Counted from the first letter of the stretch, positions 9,946 through 21,639 are shown. The stretch: 64,000 nt of DNA from Silvania confinis (GCF_025564085.1 NZ_JAMGZJ010000064.1:41493-105492); one strand, 5' to 3'. Notes: generated by a model from the sequence alone, not told the origin. Program-made: numbers and translations.

Positions 9946-10446
9946 ATGCGCATTGTTACCGCTGCCGTCATGGCCTCAACACTGGCGTTCAGTACATTTA
10001 GCCAGGCTGCTGGAGCTATCACCGGCGATAACCGCCCCTCAACGGAGGGAGTCGTGCAGCACAGTGGCCAGGTCAATATGTTTGATGGCATAAGTTTAAC
10101 CGAACATCAGCGTCAACAGATGCGCGATCTTATGCAACGGGCTCGTCATGACCAGCCCCCTGTTAATGTTAGCGAAATGGAGACAATGCACAGCCTTGTC
10201 ACCGCAGAAAATTTTGACGAAAGCGCTGTACGCGCTCAGGCAGAAAAGATGGCGCAGGAGCAGGTTGCTCGCCAGGTCGAAATGGCCAGGGTCCGCAACC
10301 AGATGTTTCACCTGCTAACGCCCGAGCAGCAAGCGGTTTTGAACCAGAAACACCAGCAACGAATGGACCAGTTGCGTGAGGTTGCACGGATGCAGAAGAA
10401 GTCTGAATCGACGCTTTTTAGTAGCAATACCCGTAGTAACCAGTAA
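9946..10446 (+). CDS. cpxP: Periplasmic adaptor and chaperone CpxP
   Basis: Periplasmic repressor of CpxA that also delivers misfolded proteins to DegP. 166 residues from the ATG at 9946, the E. coli length (a GTG one codon earlier is possible). The signal peptide is about 21 residues (ending FSQA). Both LTxxQ motifs of the Spy/CpxP family are present (LTEHQ and LTPEQ) in a helical, highly charged protein. The amino-terminal mature segment (residues 22-45) differs from E. coli more than the rest. Its 3' UTR encodes CpxQ. Confidence 0.95.
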   Translation: MRIVTAAVMASTLAFSTFSQAAGAITGDNRPSTEGVVQHSGQVNMFDGISLTEHQRQQMRDLMQRARHDQPPVNVSEMETMHSLVTAENFDESAVRAQAEKMAQEQVARQVEMARVRNQMFHLLTPEQQAVLNQKHQQRMDQLREVARMQKKSESTLFSSNTRSNQ

Positions 10447-10452
10447 CCCTGT

Positions 10453-10510
10453 TTTTCCTTGCCATAGACACCATCCCTGTCTTCCCCCACATGATGTGGG
10501 GGTTTTTTTT
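10453..10510 (+). ncRNA. cpxQ: CpxQ small RNA from the cpxP 3' UTR
   Basis: The segment right after the cpxP stop starts TTTTCCTTGCCATAGACACC and ends in a terminator of CCCCCAC...GTGGGGG plus eight T. This is nearly base-for-base the E. coli CpxQ remembered. In E. coli, RNase E cuts the cpxP mRNA here and the 3' fragment works with Hfq to repress membrane-protein mRNAs during envelope stress. The 5' seed region is conserved. The exact 5' end is taken from E. coli. Confidence 0.85.
10484..10510 (+). terminator. Rho-independent terminator of cpxP/CpxQ
   Basis: CCCCCAC ATGAT GTGGGGG followed by T8. Confidence 0.92.
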
Positions 10511-10600
10511 GCCCGCCATTCAAATGTGTTAACCGTTTATTCATCTTATTGCCTCCCCTGCATCCGTTATACTAGCGGCAGAAGCATGTCAGGAGTGTTT

Positions 10601-11506
10601 ATGAATCAAACTTATGCGCGGCTCGTCAACCGGGCGGCAATCGCTGCGACGATCATGGCGTCGTGCCTGTTGGTTATCAAAATTTTTGCGTGGTGGTATA
10701 CCGGTTCGGTCAGTATTTTGGCCGCGCTGGTGGATTCGCTGGTCGATATTGCCGCTTCGCTCACCAATCTGTGGGTGGTGCGCTATTCCCTGCAGCCGGC
10801 GGATGAAGAGCACACGTTTGGGCACGGTAAAGCCGAGTCGCTCGCCGCGCTGGCACAAAGTATGTTCATTTCCGGCTCGGCACTGTTCCTCTTTTTGACA
10901 GGGATTCAGCACCTGTATACCCCGTCGCCGATGAAAGATCCCGGCGTGGGCATGATTGTTACCCTTATCGCACTTATTAGCACATTGGTTCTGGTAACGT
11001 TCCAGCGCTGGGTTGTGCGAAAAACGCAAAGCCAGGCGATACGGGCAGATATGCTTCATTATCAGTCTGATGTTATGATGAACGGCGCTATTCTTGTTGC
11101 GCTTGGTCTGGCCTGGTATGGCTGGCACCGGGCCGATGCGTTGTTTGCGTTAGGGATTGGGATCTATATTTTATACAGTGCCTTACGCATGGGCTACGAA
11201 GCGGTGCAATCGCTTCTCGACCGGGCGCTGCCCGACGCAGAACGGCAAGAAATCTTTGAAATCGTCATCTCCTGGCCAGGCGTCAGTGGGGCACACGATC
11301 TTCGCACGCGGCAGTCAGGGCCGACCCGCTTTATTCAGATTCATTTAGAAATGGAAGACAACCTGCCGCTCGTTCAGGCGCATCTGGTGGCTGAGCAAGT
11401 TGAGCAAGCGATTTTGCGGCGTTTCCCGGGTTCGGATGTCATTATCCACCAGGATCCCTGCTCGGTTGTACCCAGGTCAGACAACAAGCATTTTGAGCTT
11501 TCGTAA
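10601..11506 (+). CDS. fieF: Ferrous-iron/zinc efflux pump FieF
   Basis: Cation diffusion facilitator that exports Fe2+ and Zn2+ in exchange for protons. 301 residues from the ATG at 10601. Six membrane segments are expected; the metal site residues Asp45 and Asp49 (ALVDSLVDI) and the His and Asp of LHYQSDVM are present. The cytoplasmic C-terminal domain ([20 protein letters not shown]) is intact. Separate transcription unit from cpxP. Confidence 0.96.
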   Translation: MNQTYARLVNRAAIAATIMASCLLVIKIFAWWYTGSVSILAALVDSLVDIAASLTNLWVVRYSLQPADEEHTFGHGKAESLAALAQSMFISGSALFLFLTGIQHLYTPSPMKDPGVGMIVTLIALISTLVLVTFQRWVVRKTQSQAIRADMLHYQSDVMMNGAILVALGLAWYGWHRADALFALGIGIYILYSALRMGYEAVQSLLDRALPDAERQEIFEIVISWPGVSGAHDLRTRQSGPTRFIQIHLEMEDNLPLVQAHLVAEQVEQAILRRFPGSDVIIHQDPCSVVPRSDNKHFELS

Positions 11507-11569
11507 TTCGTTGTAAAAAAGTGAGCCAGGCCAGCATTTTGTGGAAAAATAACTGCCATTTGGTCTGAC

Positions 11570-11584
11570 CTGAATCAATTCAGC
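11570..11584. promoter_or_regulatory. Cra (FruR) operator upstream of pfkA
   Basis: CTGAATCAATTCAGC matches the Cra consensus (TGAAnCGnTTCA type) and stands where E. coli pfkA is repressed by Cra. Apart from this and probable promoter hexamers downstream, 11507-11679 shows nothing coding. Confidence 0.7.
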
Positions 11585-11679
11585 TGGAAGTGATTGATAT
11601 ACTATTTGCAGTATTCGTTGGTCGATAGACGTCTTCCGGCAACAGATTTCATTTTGCATTCCTAAGTTCAGAGGTAGTC

Positions 11680-12642
11680 ATGATTAAGAAAATCGGTGTG
11701 TTGACAAGCGGCGGTGATGCGCCCGGCATGAACGCAGCAATTCGTGGCGTGGTTCGCGCGGCGTTGACGGAAGGTCTTGAAATTTTTGGTATCTATGACG
11801 GTTATCTGGGCCTGTATGAAGATCGTATGGTACAGCTCGATCGCTACAGTGTGTCCGACATGATTAACCGCGGCGGCACCTTCCTGGGCTCTGCACGTTT
11901 CCCGGAATTCCGCGAAGAGCACATCCGTCAGGTGGCTATCGAGAACATGAAGAAACGCGGTCTGGATGCGCTGGTCGTTATCGGCGGTGACGGTTCCTAC
12001 ATGGGGGCAAAACGCCTGACCGAAATGGGCTTCCCGTGCATCGGTCTGCCAGGCACCATCGATAACGACATCAAAGGAACGGACTACACCATCGGCTTCT
12101 TCACCGCGCTGGGCACGGTTGTCGAAGCGATTGACCGTCTGCGCGACACCTCCTCTTCTCACCAGCGTATCTCCATCGTTGAAGTGATGGGCCGCTACTG
12201 TGGCGACCTGACGCTGGCTGCGGCCATTGCGGGCGGCTGTGAGTTTGTGGTGGTTCCCGAAGTGGAATTCAGCCGTGAAGACCTGGTTAACGAGATCAAA
12301 GCCGGTATCGCCAAGGGTAAAAAACACGCCATCGTTGCGATCACTGAGCACATCTGTGATATCGAAGAGCTGGCACGTTACATCGAAACCGAAACCAAGC
12401 GCGAAACCCGCGCGACCGTTCTCGGTCACATCCAGCGCGGCGGCTCCCCGGGTCCTTACGACCGTATCCTGGCTTCCCGTATGGGTGCGTACTCCATTGA
12501 GCTGCTGCAACAGGGCTTCGGTGGTCGCTGCGTCGGTATTCAGAACGAAAAACTGGTTCACCACGATATCGTCGATGCGATTGAAAGCATGAAGCGTCCG
12601 TTCAAAGGTGACTGGCTGGACTGCGCGAAAAAACTGTACTGA
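11680..12642 (+). CDS. pfkA: 6-phosphofructokinase isozyme I
   Basis: ATP-dependent phosphofructokinase, the committed step of glycolysis. 320 residues as in E. coli. ATP-binding [13 protein letters not shown] at the start, VIGGDGSY, and the catalytic PGTIDND at about residues 124-130 (proton-acceptor Asp) are all present, as is the [14 protein letters not shown] motif of the substrate/effector site. Followed by REP sequences, the second of which ends in T6 and may serve as terminator. Confidence 0.98.
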   Translation: MIKKIGVLTSGGDAPGMNAAIRGVVRAALTEGLEIFGIYDGYLGLYEDRMVQLDRYSVSDMINRGGTFLGSARFPEFREEHIRQVAIENMKKRGLDALVVIGGDGSYMGAKRLTEMGFPCIGLPGTIDNDIKGTDYTIGFFTALGTVVEAIDRLRDTSSSHQRISIVEVMGRYCGDLTLAAAIAGGCEFVVVPEVEFSREDLVNEIKAGIAKGKKHAIVAITEHICDIEELARYIETETKRETRATVLGHIQRGGSPGPYDRILASRMGAYSIELLQQGFGGRCVGIQNEKLVHHDIVDAIESMKRPFKGDWLDCAKKLY

Positions 12643-12651
12643 TAGCCGTTT

Positions 12652-12732
12652 TGCCCGGTGGCGCTTCGCTTACCGGGCTTACGGATCGTGCTGTTGTAGG
12701 CCGGGCAAGGCGAAGCCGTCCCCCGGCTTTTT
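12652..12732. repeat. REP pair (BIME-like) downstream of pfkA
   Basis: Two opposite palindromes, 12652-12679 (TGCCCGGTGGCGC...TACCGGGCT) and 12697-12727 (TAGGCCGGGCAAGGC...CCCCCGGC), the latter followed by TTTTTT, so it can also terminate pfkA transcription. Confidence 0.8.
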
Positions 12733-12850
12733 TACGCCATTTGCCTATTTATTCCCCAATGTTATATCCAATCTTTTTTTATTCTTTAATCATTGGTTAG
12801 CTTTCTGGCACGCTACACTCATCAAAAACAACATTAAAGCGAGTTGGACG

Positions 12851-13840
12851 ATGAACAAATGGGGCGTGGGGTTTACTTTATTGCTGGCATCGACCGGCGT
12901 TCTGGCAAAGGATATCCAGTTACTGAACGTGTCTTACGATCCGACACGTGAGTTGTACGATCAGTACAACAAAGCGTTTGCGGCGCACTGGAAACAGGAA
13001 ACCGGCGACAACGTGGTGATCCGTCAGTCGCACGGTGGCTCCGGTAAACAGGCAACGTCGGTCATTAACGGTATTGAAGCCGATGTCGTGACGCTGGCGC
13101 TGGCATACGATGTAGATGCCATCGCGGAACGCGGGCGGATCGATAAAAACTGGATTAAACGCCTGCCGGATAACTCCGCACCGTACACCTCCACCATCGT
13201 TTTCCTGGTGCGTAAAGGCAATCCGAAACAAATTCATGACTGGAACGATCTGGTGAAGCCGGGTGTGTCCGTGATCACCCCGAACCCGAAAAGCTCTGGC
13301 GGCGCACGCTGGAACTATCTGGCCGCCTGGGGTTACGCCCTGCATCACAATAATGGCGATCAGGCTAAAGCACAGGATTTCGTGAAGTCGCTGTATAAAA
13401 ACGTTGAAGTGCTGGACTCCGGCGCGCGTGGTTCAACCAATACCTTCGTGGAACGTGGCATTGGCGATGTGCTGATTGCGTGGGAAAACGAAGCGCTGCT
13501 GGCCACCAACGAACTGGGCAAAGACAAATTTGAAATCGTCACCCCGAGCGAATCGATTCTGGCTGAACCGACCGTGTCTGTTGTCGACAAAGTGGTGGAT
13601 AAGAAAGGCACTCAGGCCGTGGCCGAAGCCTATCTGAAGTATCTCTACACGCCAGAAGGCCAGGAGATCGCTGCGAAGAACTACTATCGTCCGCGTGATG
13701 AAGCGGTGGCGAAGAAGTATGAAAACGCCTTCCCGAAACTGAAGCTGTTCACTATCGATCAGGAATTCGGTGGCTGGACCAAAGCGCAGAAAGAACACTT
13801 CTCGAATGGCGGGACTTTCGACCAGATCAGCAAACGCTAG
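12851..13840 (+). CDS. sbp: Periplasmic sulfate-binding protein Sbp
   Basis: Substrate-binding subunit of the CysUWA sulfate/thiosulfate importer. 329 residues from the ATG at 12851, the E. coli length. Signal peptide of 19 residues (ending TGVLA), mature start [17 protein letters not shown], and the sulfate-binding signatures SHGGSGKQ and [19 protein letters not shown]. Likely under CysB control, as in E. coli, though no CysB site was defined here. Confidence 0.97.
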   Translation: MNKWGVGFTLLLASTGVLAKDIQLLNVSYDPTRELYDQYNKAFAAHWKQETGDNVVIRQSHGGSGKQATSVINGIEADVVTLALAYDVDAIAERGRIDKNWIKRLPDNSAPYTSTIVFLVRKGNPKQIHDWNDLVKPGVSVITPNPKSSGGARWNYLAAWGYALHHNNGDQAKAQDFVKSLYKNVEVLDSGARGSTNTFVERGIGDVLIAWENEALLATNELGKDKFEIVTPSESILAEPTVSVVDKVVDKKGTQAVAEAYLKYLYTPEGQEIAAKNYYRPRDEAVAKKYENAFPKLKLFTIDQEFGGWTKAQKEHFSNGGTFDQISKR

Positions 13841-13859
13841 ACGCTGATAGCCACATCAG

Positions 13860-13892
13860 GCCCGGGACGCATCGCGCGACCGGGCTTTTTTG
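13860..13892 (+). terminator. Rho-independent terminator of sbp
   Basis: GCCCGG (13860-13865) ... CCGGGC (13880-13885) followed by T6. Confidence 0.85.
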
Positions 13893-13946
13893 TTTGTCAT
13901 CATTTTGCGTTACTCTTTCGTCTCATTCAGAAACAGGAAACGCATC

Positions 13947-14696
13947 ATGAAAAAAGCCGCTTTTCTCCTGCTGGCGCTGGTGGCGTTAGCCATTGTGGCC
14001 GTCAGTGTGTTCCGGATGAAGGCGGGCCACCCCGATGCGCTACGCGACATTGTCCTCGACCAGTGCCTGCCCGGTCAGCTGCAGCAGCGCAATCCCGCGC
14101 CCTGCGCCCAGGTGAAACCGGATGCCGGATACGCGGTATTAAAAGATCGCAACGGGCCGCTGCAGTATCTGCTGTTGCCCACTTACCGGATCAATGGCAC
14201 CGAAAGTCCACTTCTTACCCAGGCTAACACGCCCAACTTCTTCTGGCTGGCATGGCAGGCGCGCAGCTTTATGCGCCTGAAACACGGCGCGGATATTCCT
14301 GACAGTGCGGTGTCGCTGACGATTAATTCCCGCACCGGACGCACGCAAAATCATCTGCATATCCATATCTCCTGCCTGCGCCCGGACATCCGTGCGTCGC
14401 TAAATGCGCATCAGGCGCAAATCAGCACCCAGTGGCTGCCGTTCCCCGGTGGACTGGAAGGAAACACCTATCTGGCGCGTCGGGTAACGGATGCGGAGCT
14501 GGTCAAACGCAGTCCATTCATCATGCTGGCCGAGGAGGTCCCGGATGCGCGTGAGCATATGGGACGCTACGCCATGGCGATGGCGCAGCAGGCAGATGGG
14601 TCGTTTATCCTGCTCGCAACCGAGCGTAATCTACTGGCGCTTAACCTCGCATCGGCTGAGGAATTGCAGGATCATCAATGCGATATCCTGAATTGA
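13947..14696 (+). CDS. cdh: CDP-diacylglycerol diphosphatase
   Basis: Hydrolyses CDP-diacylglycerol to CMP and phosphatidate at the inner membrane. 249 residues from the ATG at 13947 (E. coli 251). An N-terminal membrane anchor (about residues 4-24) is followed by the Cdh-family domain with the HxHxHxS-type motif NHLHIHISC and the conserved [15 protein letters not shown]. The N-terminal 40 residues are the least conserved part. In E. coli tpiA follows directly; here a permease gene intervenes. Confidence 0.94.
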   Translation: MKKAAFLLLALVALAIVAVSVFRMKAGHPDALRDIVLDQCLPGQLQQRNPAPCAQVKPDAGYAVLKDRNGPLQYLLLPTYRINGTESPLLTQANTPNFFWLAWQARSFMRLKHGADIPDSAVSLTINSRTGRTQNHLHIHISCLRPDIRASLNAHQAQISTQWLPFPGGLEGNTYLARRVTDAELVKRSPFIMLAEEVPDAREHMGRYAMAMAQQADGSFILLATERNLLALNLASAEELQDHQCDILN

Positions 14697-14769
14697 CCCC
14701 ACCATAAATGGCGTTTACACAGGCAAACGCTCCTCGTAGACTTGCTGAAAAATTCTACAGGAGACAGGT

Positions 14770-16074
14770 ATGTCGCTCTGGTTTACTCACCCGCTATTTC
14801 TGCCCTCGCTGATTATTCTGGTCACCATCGTGCTGTGGGCGACGGCGCTATTGCCGGAATTTCTTACCGCATTGCTGTTCTTTACGGCAGCGATGATCGC
14901 CCGTATTGCGCCGCCGGAGGTGATTTTTGGTGGATTTGCGTCGTCTGCCTTCTGGCTGGTGTTCAGCGGATTTGTGCTGGGCGTGGCGATCCGCAAAACG
15001 GGGCTGGCGGACAGGGCCGCGCGGGCGCTGTCGGCAAAGCTGACCGACTCCTGGGTGCTGATGGTGGCGAGCGTAGTGCTGCTCAGCTACGCGCTGGCGT
15101 TTGTGATGCCGTCTAATATGGGGCGTATCGCTTTGCTGATGCCGATTGTGGCGGCGATGGCGAGGCGGGCGGGCATTGCCGATGGCTCCCGGGCGTGGTT
15201 TGGCCTGGCGCTTGCCGTCGGGTTTGGCACCTTCCAGCTTTCCGCCACCATCCTGCCTGCCAACGTGCCCAATCTGGTGATGAGCGGTGCGGCGGAAGGG
15301 TCCTACGGTATCCACCTCAACTACGTGCCGTATTTGCTGTTGCACACGCCAGTGCTGGGCATCCTGAAAGGATTGATTCTGATCGGCCTGATCTGCTGGC
15401 TGTTCCCTGGTGCCCCGAAACCGGCGCAGGATCTGGCGCCATCGGAACCGATGGGGCGCGATGAGAAGCGGCTGGCCTGGCTGTTGGCCGTGGTGCTGGT
15501 GATGTGGGTAACCGAGAGCTGGCACGGCATTGGCCCGGCGTGGGTTGGGCTTGCGGCCTCGCTGGTGGTACTGCTGCCACGCGTGGGGTTCATCAGCGGC
15601 GAGGAGTTTTCGACGGGCGTGAACATGCGCACCTGTATTTACGTGGCGGGCATTCTGGGGCTAGCGATCACCGTAACGCAAACCGGGATAGGCCGCGCGG
15701 TGGGCGAGGCACTGCTACAGGTGATGCCGCTGGATGCCGACAACCCGTTCACCAGCTTCCTGGCGCTGACCGGCATTACCACGGCGCTGAATTTTATTAT
15801 GACCGCTAACGGCGTGCCGGCGCTGTATACCACCCTGGCACAAAGCTTCTCGGACGCGACCGGTTTTCCGCTGCTGTCGGTGATCATGATTCAGGTGCTG
15901 GGCTATTCCACGCCGCTGCTGCCGTATCAGGCGTCACCGATTGTGGTGGCGATGGGCTTAGGTAAGGTGCCTGCGCGGGCGGGGATGTTGCTGTGTCTGG
16001 CGTTGGCAATCGCCACTTATCTGGTGCTGCTGCCGCTGGATTATCTGTGGTTCAGGATATTGGGACAGCTATAA
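14770..16074 (+). CDS. SLC13/DASS-type anion permease, substrate unknown
   Basis: A 434-residue polytopic membrane protein with about eleven to twelve hydrophobic segments. The pattern VIFGGFASSAFWLVFSGFVL and late SxxTxxxN-like elements (LGYSTPLLPYQASPIVVAMG) fit SLC13 (DASS) or ArsB/NhaD-like permeases. Substrates in that superfamily are dicarboxylates, sulfate or related anions. The start ATG at 14770 is preceded by AGGAGA. It lies between cdh and tpiA, where E. coli K-12 has nothing. Nearby sbp suggests sulfate only by proximity; I do not assign a substrate. Confidence 0.8.
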   Translation: MSLWFTHPLFLPSLIILVTIVLWATALLPEFLTALLFFTAAMIARIAPPEVIFGGFASSAFWLVFSGFVLGVAIRKTGLADRAARALSAKLTDSWVLMVASVVLLSYALAFVMPSNMGRIALLMPIVAAMARRAGIADGSRAWFGLALAVGFGTFQLSATILPANVPNLVMSGAAEGSYGIHLNYVPYLLLHTPVLGILKGLILIGLICWLFPGAPKPAQDLAPSEPMGRDEKRLAWLLAVVLVMWVTESWHGIGPAWVGLAASLVVLLPRVGFISGEEFSTGVNMRTCIYVAGILGLAITVTQTGIGRAVGEALLQVMPLDADNPFTSFLALTGITTALNFIMTANGVPALYTTLAQSFSDATGFPLLSVIMIQVLGYSTPLLPYQASPIVVAMGLGKVPARAGMLLCLALAIATYLVLLPLDYLWFRILGQL

Positions 16075-16106
16075 AAAAAGCCCGGTAGCGCTCGCGCTTG
16101 CCGGGC
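16073..16106 (-). terminator. Terminator of tpiA (possibly bidirectional)
   Basis: GCCCGG (16080-16085) ... CCGGGC (16101-16106) with a run of seven A on its left, giving a T-tract for the minus strand. Also sits right after the permease stop. Confidence 0.85.
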
Positions 16107-16131
16107 CTGAAATGCAACGGGCGTTAACGAA

Positions 16132-16899
16132 TTACGCCTGTTTAGCGGCTTCTGCTGCTTTTACGATCACTGCGAAAGCGTCTGCTTTCAGGGATGCACC
16201 GCCAACCAGCGCGCCGTCGATATCCGGCTGGGTGAACAGCTCAGCTGCGTTGGCTGCGTTTACGGAACCGCCGTACTGGATGATCACTTGCTCAGCCACT
16301 TTCGCGTCGGCTTTAGCAATGTGGTCACGGATAAATTTGTGAACCGCCTGAGCCTGCGCAGGGGTGGCAGATTTGCCAGTACCGATTGCCCATACAGGTT
16401 CGTAAGCGATAACTGCGCCTTCGAACGCGCTAGCGCCCTGAGTTTTCAGCACGGCGTCAATCTGACGTGCGCACACTTCTTCGGTTTTGCCTGCTTCGTT
16501 TTCTGCTTCGGTTTCACCGATGCACAGAACCGGCACCAGACCTTGCTCTTTCACCACGGCAAATTTCTTCGCGATGAATTCGTCAGATTCTTTGTGGTAA
16601 GTACGACGCTCAGAGTGACCGATGATGATGTATTTTGCGCCGATATCTTTCAGCATTTCAGCGGAGGTTTCACCGGTGAATGCGCCAGACAGGTTAACGT
16701 CAACGTTCTGCGCGCCCAGAATGATATGGCTGCCGTCAGCGGCGTGTTTAGCCAGATCCAGATACATGTCTGGTGGAGCGATAGCAACGCCGCAGCCGGT
16801 CACGCCAGCCAGCTCTTTACGCAGGTTCGCAACCAGTTCATTTACCATGTGGCGGCTGCCGTTGAGTTTCCAGTTACCCATCACTAAAGGATGTCGCAT
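16132..16899 (-). CDS. tpiA: Triosephosphate isomerase
   Basis: Interconverts dihydroxyacetone phosphate and glyceraldehyde 3-phosphate. 255 residues, the E. coli length. Active-site residues are visible: Lys11 in MGNWKLNG, the catalytic His in IIGHSERR, the catalytic Glu in [11 protein letters not shown], and the phosphate-binding QYGGSVN and GALVGGASL. It also processes dihydroxyacetone phosphate made by rhaD and, through glycerol, by glpK and gldA nearby. Confidence 0.98.
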   Translation of the reverse strand: MRHPLVMGNWKLNGSRHMVNELVANLRKELAGVTGCGVAIAPPDMYLDLAKHAADGSHIILGAQNVDVNLSGAFTGETSAEMLKDIGAKYIIIGHSERRTYHKESDEFIAKKFAVVKEQGLVPVLCIGETEAENEAGKTEEVCARQIDAVLKTQGASAFEGAVIAYEPVWAIGTGKSATPAQAQAVHKFIRDHIAKADAKVAEQVIIQYGGSVNAANAAELFTQPDIDGALVGGASLKADAFAVIVKAAEAAKQA

Positions 16900-17010
16900 T
16901 TCAATTCTCCACGCTACAAGAGCGAATTAAGGATTATGGCCGCCCTGACGGGCAGCATGGTCTGTGAATCAGTATAGAGATTTTCCCTCGAAAGGCTTTG
17001 CTTTTTGTCA

Positions 17011-17610
17011 TTAATTCACCCCTCCAGGCGTCTCAGATAGCGCCAGCTTAATCGGTTCAACAGCGAAGGTCAGCCCCTTTTCGCCGTTGTCTGCCACCAC
17101 ATAGCGAACCGCACCTTCCGTTTCGGCGTAGTAGCGCTTATTTTTGCCTGCCGACAGGAGCTTTTGCAGTTTCTTCTGGCTTTGAGAGGGGGTCAGTGCG
17201 GGGGTAAAGGCGCGTAAAATCGCACTCATGTACTCCAGCGCTTTGGCTTTCGCCGCTTTCTGTTCTGGCCCCTGTACGGGCAGCCAGGTGATCTGCATGC
17301 TCTTGATTTTTAGCGTTCCGCGCTCAAGCGCGGTAGAGGCATACAGATTGTCATTAATCTTACTGGCCGCGCGGGTCAGGTTCGGGGTGTCGCGGGCACC
17401 GTCAATGGCACGAAACTCGCTAAGTGCAAGCGTGGGGTTGCTGCTATTGAACGTTTCACGAAAGAGGCTAATGGACTGGTCAAAAGACGGCGCACCCGGC
17501 ATTACATAAGGTGCCGTAGCAGGCGCGGATGTCTGTGCTGCGCGCGCAGAAAAGCTCGCACCCAGCAGTATTAAACTCAGCCAAATAAAGAGAAACTGCA
17601 TCTTCATCAA
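17011..17610 (-). CDS. yiiQ: DUF1454 family protein YiiQ
   Basis: 199 residues, as in E. coli YiiQ. A cleavable signal peptide of about 24 residues (LFIWLSLILLGASFSARA) points to the periplasm. The remainder is the DUF1454 domain, strongly conserved from ALSEFRAID to the C-terminus. Function is unknown. Two adjacent ATG codons (17610 and 17607) are equally possible starts. Confidence 0.9.
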   Translation of the reverse strand: MMKMQFLFIWLSLILLGASFSARAAQTSAPATAPYVMPGAPSFDQSISLFRETFNSSNPTLALSEFRAIDGARDTPNLTRAASKINDNLYASTALERGTLKIKSMQITWLPVQGPEQKAAKAKALEYMSAILRAFTPALTPSQSQKKLQKLLSAGKNKRYYAETEGAVRYVVADNGEKGLTFAVEPIKLALSETPGGVN

Positions 17611-17720
17611 TAAAATCCCTGAATGTTACTACCCACGATTAAAACGGTATCCGCTTGGCTTGTCAAAAGGATGCAACTCCAGGGTAAACTACGCTCCGCT
17701 ACGAATCTAAGGAACCCGAT

Positions 17721-18140
17721 ATGACCATACAGCAGTGGCTGTTCTCATTCAAAGGGCGTATTGGACGCCGTGATTTCTGGATCTGGATAGGCATCTGGAT
17801 TGTCGCCCTGCTGATCCTGTTTAGCCTCGCGAGCCTCGCGTGGTTAACTACCCAGACCGCTGCATTTGTGCTGGTCTCACTGCTGTGGCCGACGTCAGCG
17901 GTGTTGGTTAAACGGCTGCACGACCGGGGCCGATCAGGGCTGTGGGCGCTGCTGGTTGTTCTGGCGTGGATGCTGCTGGCGGGGAACTGGTCGATGCTGC
18001 CGTCGATGTTGCCGTGGGTCGTCGGGCGCTTAATCCCCACCATTATTTTTGTGATGATCGTTGTCGACCTGGGCGCCTTTATTGGCACCCAGGGCGTGAA
18101 TAAATACGGGAAAGATACGATCGACGTGAAGTACCTTTAA
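17721..18140 (+). CDS. yiiR: DUF805 inner-membrane protein YiiR
   Basis: 139 residues (E. coli YiiR 146). Begins with the DUF805 signature FSFKGRIGRRDFWIWIGIW, then four predicted membrane helices and the LVKRLHDRGRSGLWALL motif of the family. Ends in NKYGKDTIDVKYL. Function unknown. Its stop codon abuts the stop of convergent fpr with no gap. Confidence 0.9.
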   Translation: MTIQQWLFSFKGRIGRRDFWIWIGIWIVALLILFSLASLAWLTTQTAAFVLVSLLWPTSAVLVKRLHDRGRSGLWALLVVLAWMLLAGNWSMLPSMLPWVVGRLIPTIIFVMIVVDLGAFIGTQGVNKYGKDTIDVKYL

Positions 18141-18887
18141 TTACCAGTAGTGTTCAGCAGTCATATGGCCCGGCCGACGACGCAAATGTTTGGTCATCTG
18201 TCGGGTCGTTTTCAGCAGTTCCTGGGTATCGCGCACCATCTGCGGGTTGCCACACAGCATCACATGACAGGTTTCAGCCGCCATTGACAGACCCACGGCC
18301 GCTTCGAGCTCGCCATTTTCAATCAGCGCCGGCACACGTCCGGTCAGGGAACCTTCCACCGTTTCGCGACTGACCACCGTCTGAATTTTCAGTTTGCCTT
18401 CATAGCGTTTTTGTAATTCCAGCATCAATGGCAGATAGCTCAAATCGGCGGCATAGCGCGCGGCGTGAACCAGCACGATATTTTTAAACCGTTCCAGGTC
18501 CTGTCCGTACTGCAGAATAGAAAGGTAAGGGCCGATGGCGGTACCGGTTGCCAGCATCCACAGCGTGTCGCAGGCCGGAACTTCATCCAGCACGAAGAAA
18601 CCTGCCGCTTCGCTCACAATCTGGATCTCATCGCCAGGCTTGAGTGCCGCCAACCGCGGGCTCAGTTTGCCATCGGGGACGGTGACCAGATAGAACTCAA
18701 GATCCGGGTTATCCGGTGCGTTAACGTAGGAGTAGGCGCGCTGCACGCGTTCGCCGTCGATTTCCAGACCCAGCTTGGCGAATTGCCCGGCAGTGAAGGG
18801 ATGGATGGGCGCATGGACGGTGAGACTAAATAGCGCATCGGTCCAGAATTCTACCTTTTTAACTTTACCTGTTACCCACTCGGCCAT
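18141..18887 (-). CDS. fpr: Ferredoxin/flavodoxin-NADP+ reductase
   Basis: FAD enzyme passing electrons from NADPH to flavodoxin or ferredoxin, also involved in the SoxRS oxidative response. 248 residues, E. coli length. FAD-binding RVQRAYSYVNAP, NADP-binding ATGTAIGPYLSIL and CGNPQMV are intact, as is the C-terminal AEHYW. Convergent with yiiR. Confidence 0.97.
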   Translation of the reverse strand: MAEWVTGKVKKVEFWTDALFSLTVHAPIHPFTAGQFAKLGLEIDGERVQRAYSYVNAPDNPDLEFYLVTVPDGKLSPRLAALKPGDEIQIVSEAAGFFVLDEVPACDTLWMLATGTAIGPYLSILQYGQDLERFKNIVLVHAARYAADLSYLPLMLELQKRYEGKLKIQTVVSRETVEGSLTGRVPALIENGELEAAVGLSMAAETCHVMLCGNPQMVRDTQELLKTTRQMTKHLRRRPGHMTAEHYW

Positions 18888-18983
18888 GATGTTCTCCTGT
18901 GCTGATTTCTTGTTCTATCTTCCTTACCTGAGAGGCAGATTTCCAGCCCGTACGGGCCGGAAAGCTCAATTGATCAAACGGTA

Positions 18984-19994
18984 TTACAGAATGTGGGTCT
19001 GCACGTCGGGATCTTTGCGGTCCAGATAGTGAATCGACTGGATGCGGCGAATGGTGCGTGATTTGCCACGGATCAGCAGCGTTTCGGTGGTCGCCATGTT
19101 GCCTTTGCGGCTGATGCCGTCCAGCAGGTCACCCTTGGTGATGCCGGTGGCCGAGAAGATGACGTTATCGTTACGCGCCATGTCATCCAGCTGCAGGACG
19201 GTATTGGCTTCAATACCCATAGCGGCACAGCGCGCCAGCTCCTGCTCGCCGATAAGACGGTTCGCGTCGCTGTCGCCTTTTACCGCATGACGTGCCAGCA
19301 GGCGGCCCTGCATATCGCCATCTAGGGCGCGGATCGCCGCCGCTGAAATTACACCTTCCGGTGCGCCACCGATCCCGTACAGCACGTCGACTTCGCTGTC
19401 CGGCATACAGGTGAGGATCGAGGCCGCGACGTCGCCATCGGGGATGGCAAACACGCGTACGCCCAGCTGCTGCATGTGAGCGATGACGGCATCATGACGG
19501 GGTTTCGCCAGAATAGTGACGGTCAGCTCGCTCAGCGGTTTATCCAGCGCGGCGGCAACGTTACGCAGGTTATCCGCCAGAGGCAGGTTCAGGTCGATAG
19601 CCCCTTTGGCGCCCGGCCCGACAATCAGCTTTTCCATGTACATATCCGGCGCATTAAGGAACGAACCTTTATCGCCCACCGCCAATACTGCCAGCGCGTT
19701 GGCCTGACCCATGGCGGTCATGCGGGTGCCTTCAATCGGATCGACCGCGATATCCACCGCGTCGCCTTTGCCGGTACCGACTTTTTCACCAATAAACAGC
19801 ATCGGCGCTTCGTCGATTTCACCTTCGCCAATCACGATGGTGCCGTCAATGTTGACCTGGTTGAGCACAATGCGCATCGCATGAACGGCAGCCCCGTCAG
19901 CGATATTCTTATCGCCGCGGCCAAGCCACTTGTAGCCCGCAAGGGCGGCGGCTTCGGTTACGCGGGAAAATTCGATAGCAAGTTCACGTTTCAT
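18984..19994 (-). CDS. glpX: Fructose-1,6-bisphosphatase class II
   Basis: Mn2+-dependent class II FBPase, 336 residues as in E. coli. Metal and substrate motifs are clear: VIGEGEIDEAPML, VDPIEGTRMTAMG and YGIGGAPEGV. Lies 116 bp downstream of glpK in the glpFKX order; the gap contains a strong hairpin (20073-20101). Confidence 0.97.
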   Translation of the reverse strand: MKRELAIEFSRVTEAAALAGYKWLGRGDKNIADGAAVHAMRIVLNQVNIDGTIVIGEGEIDEAPMLFIGEKVGTGKGDAVDIAVDPIEGTRMTAMGQANALAVLAVGDKGSFLNAPDMYMEKLIVGPGAKGAIDLNLPLADNLRNVAAALDKPLSELTVTILAKPRHDAVIAHMQQLGVRVFAIPDGDVAASILTCMPDSEVDVLYGIGGAPEGVISAAAIRALDGDMQGRLLARHAVKGDSDANRLIGEQELARCAAMGIEANTVLQLDDMARNDNVIFSATGITKGDLLDGISRKGNMATTETLLIRGKSRTIRRIQSIHYLDRKDPDVQTHIL

Positions 19995-20072
19995 TGAGTA
20001 CTCGTGCGGTCAAAAGGAATTGCACGAAGTTTATCACAGAGTGGGGAGGGGCGAGGGGACCGGTGCGGTCAG

Positions 20073-20101
20073 TGCCCCTCTCCCCAGAGGAGAGAGGGGC
20101 A
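20073..20101. repeat. GA/CT-rich palindrome between glpK and glpX
   Basis: TGCCCCTCTC (20073-20082) and GAGAGGGGCA (20092-20101) form a perfect ten-base stem with a nine-base loop. No T-run follows on the minus strand. It belongs to a family of CCCTCTCC-type palindromes seen also near 40041 and 55751. Confidence 0.7.
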
Positions 20102-20110
20102 AAGAAAGGA

Positions 20111-21634
<1,524 letters not shown>

Positions 21635-21639
21635 TCAGA

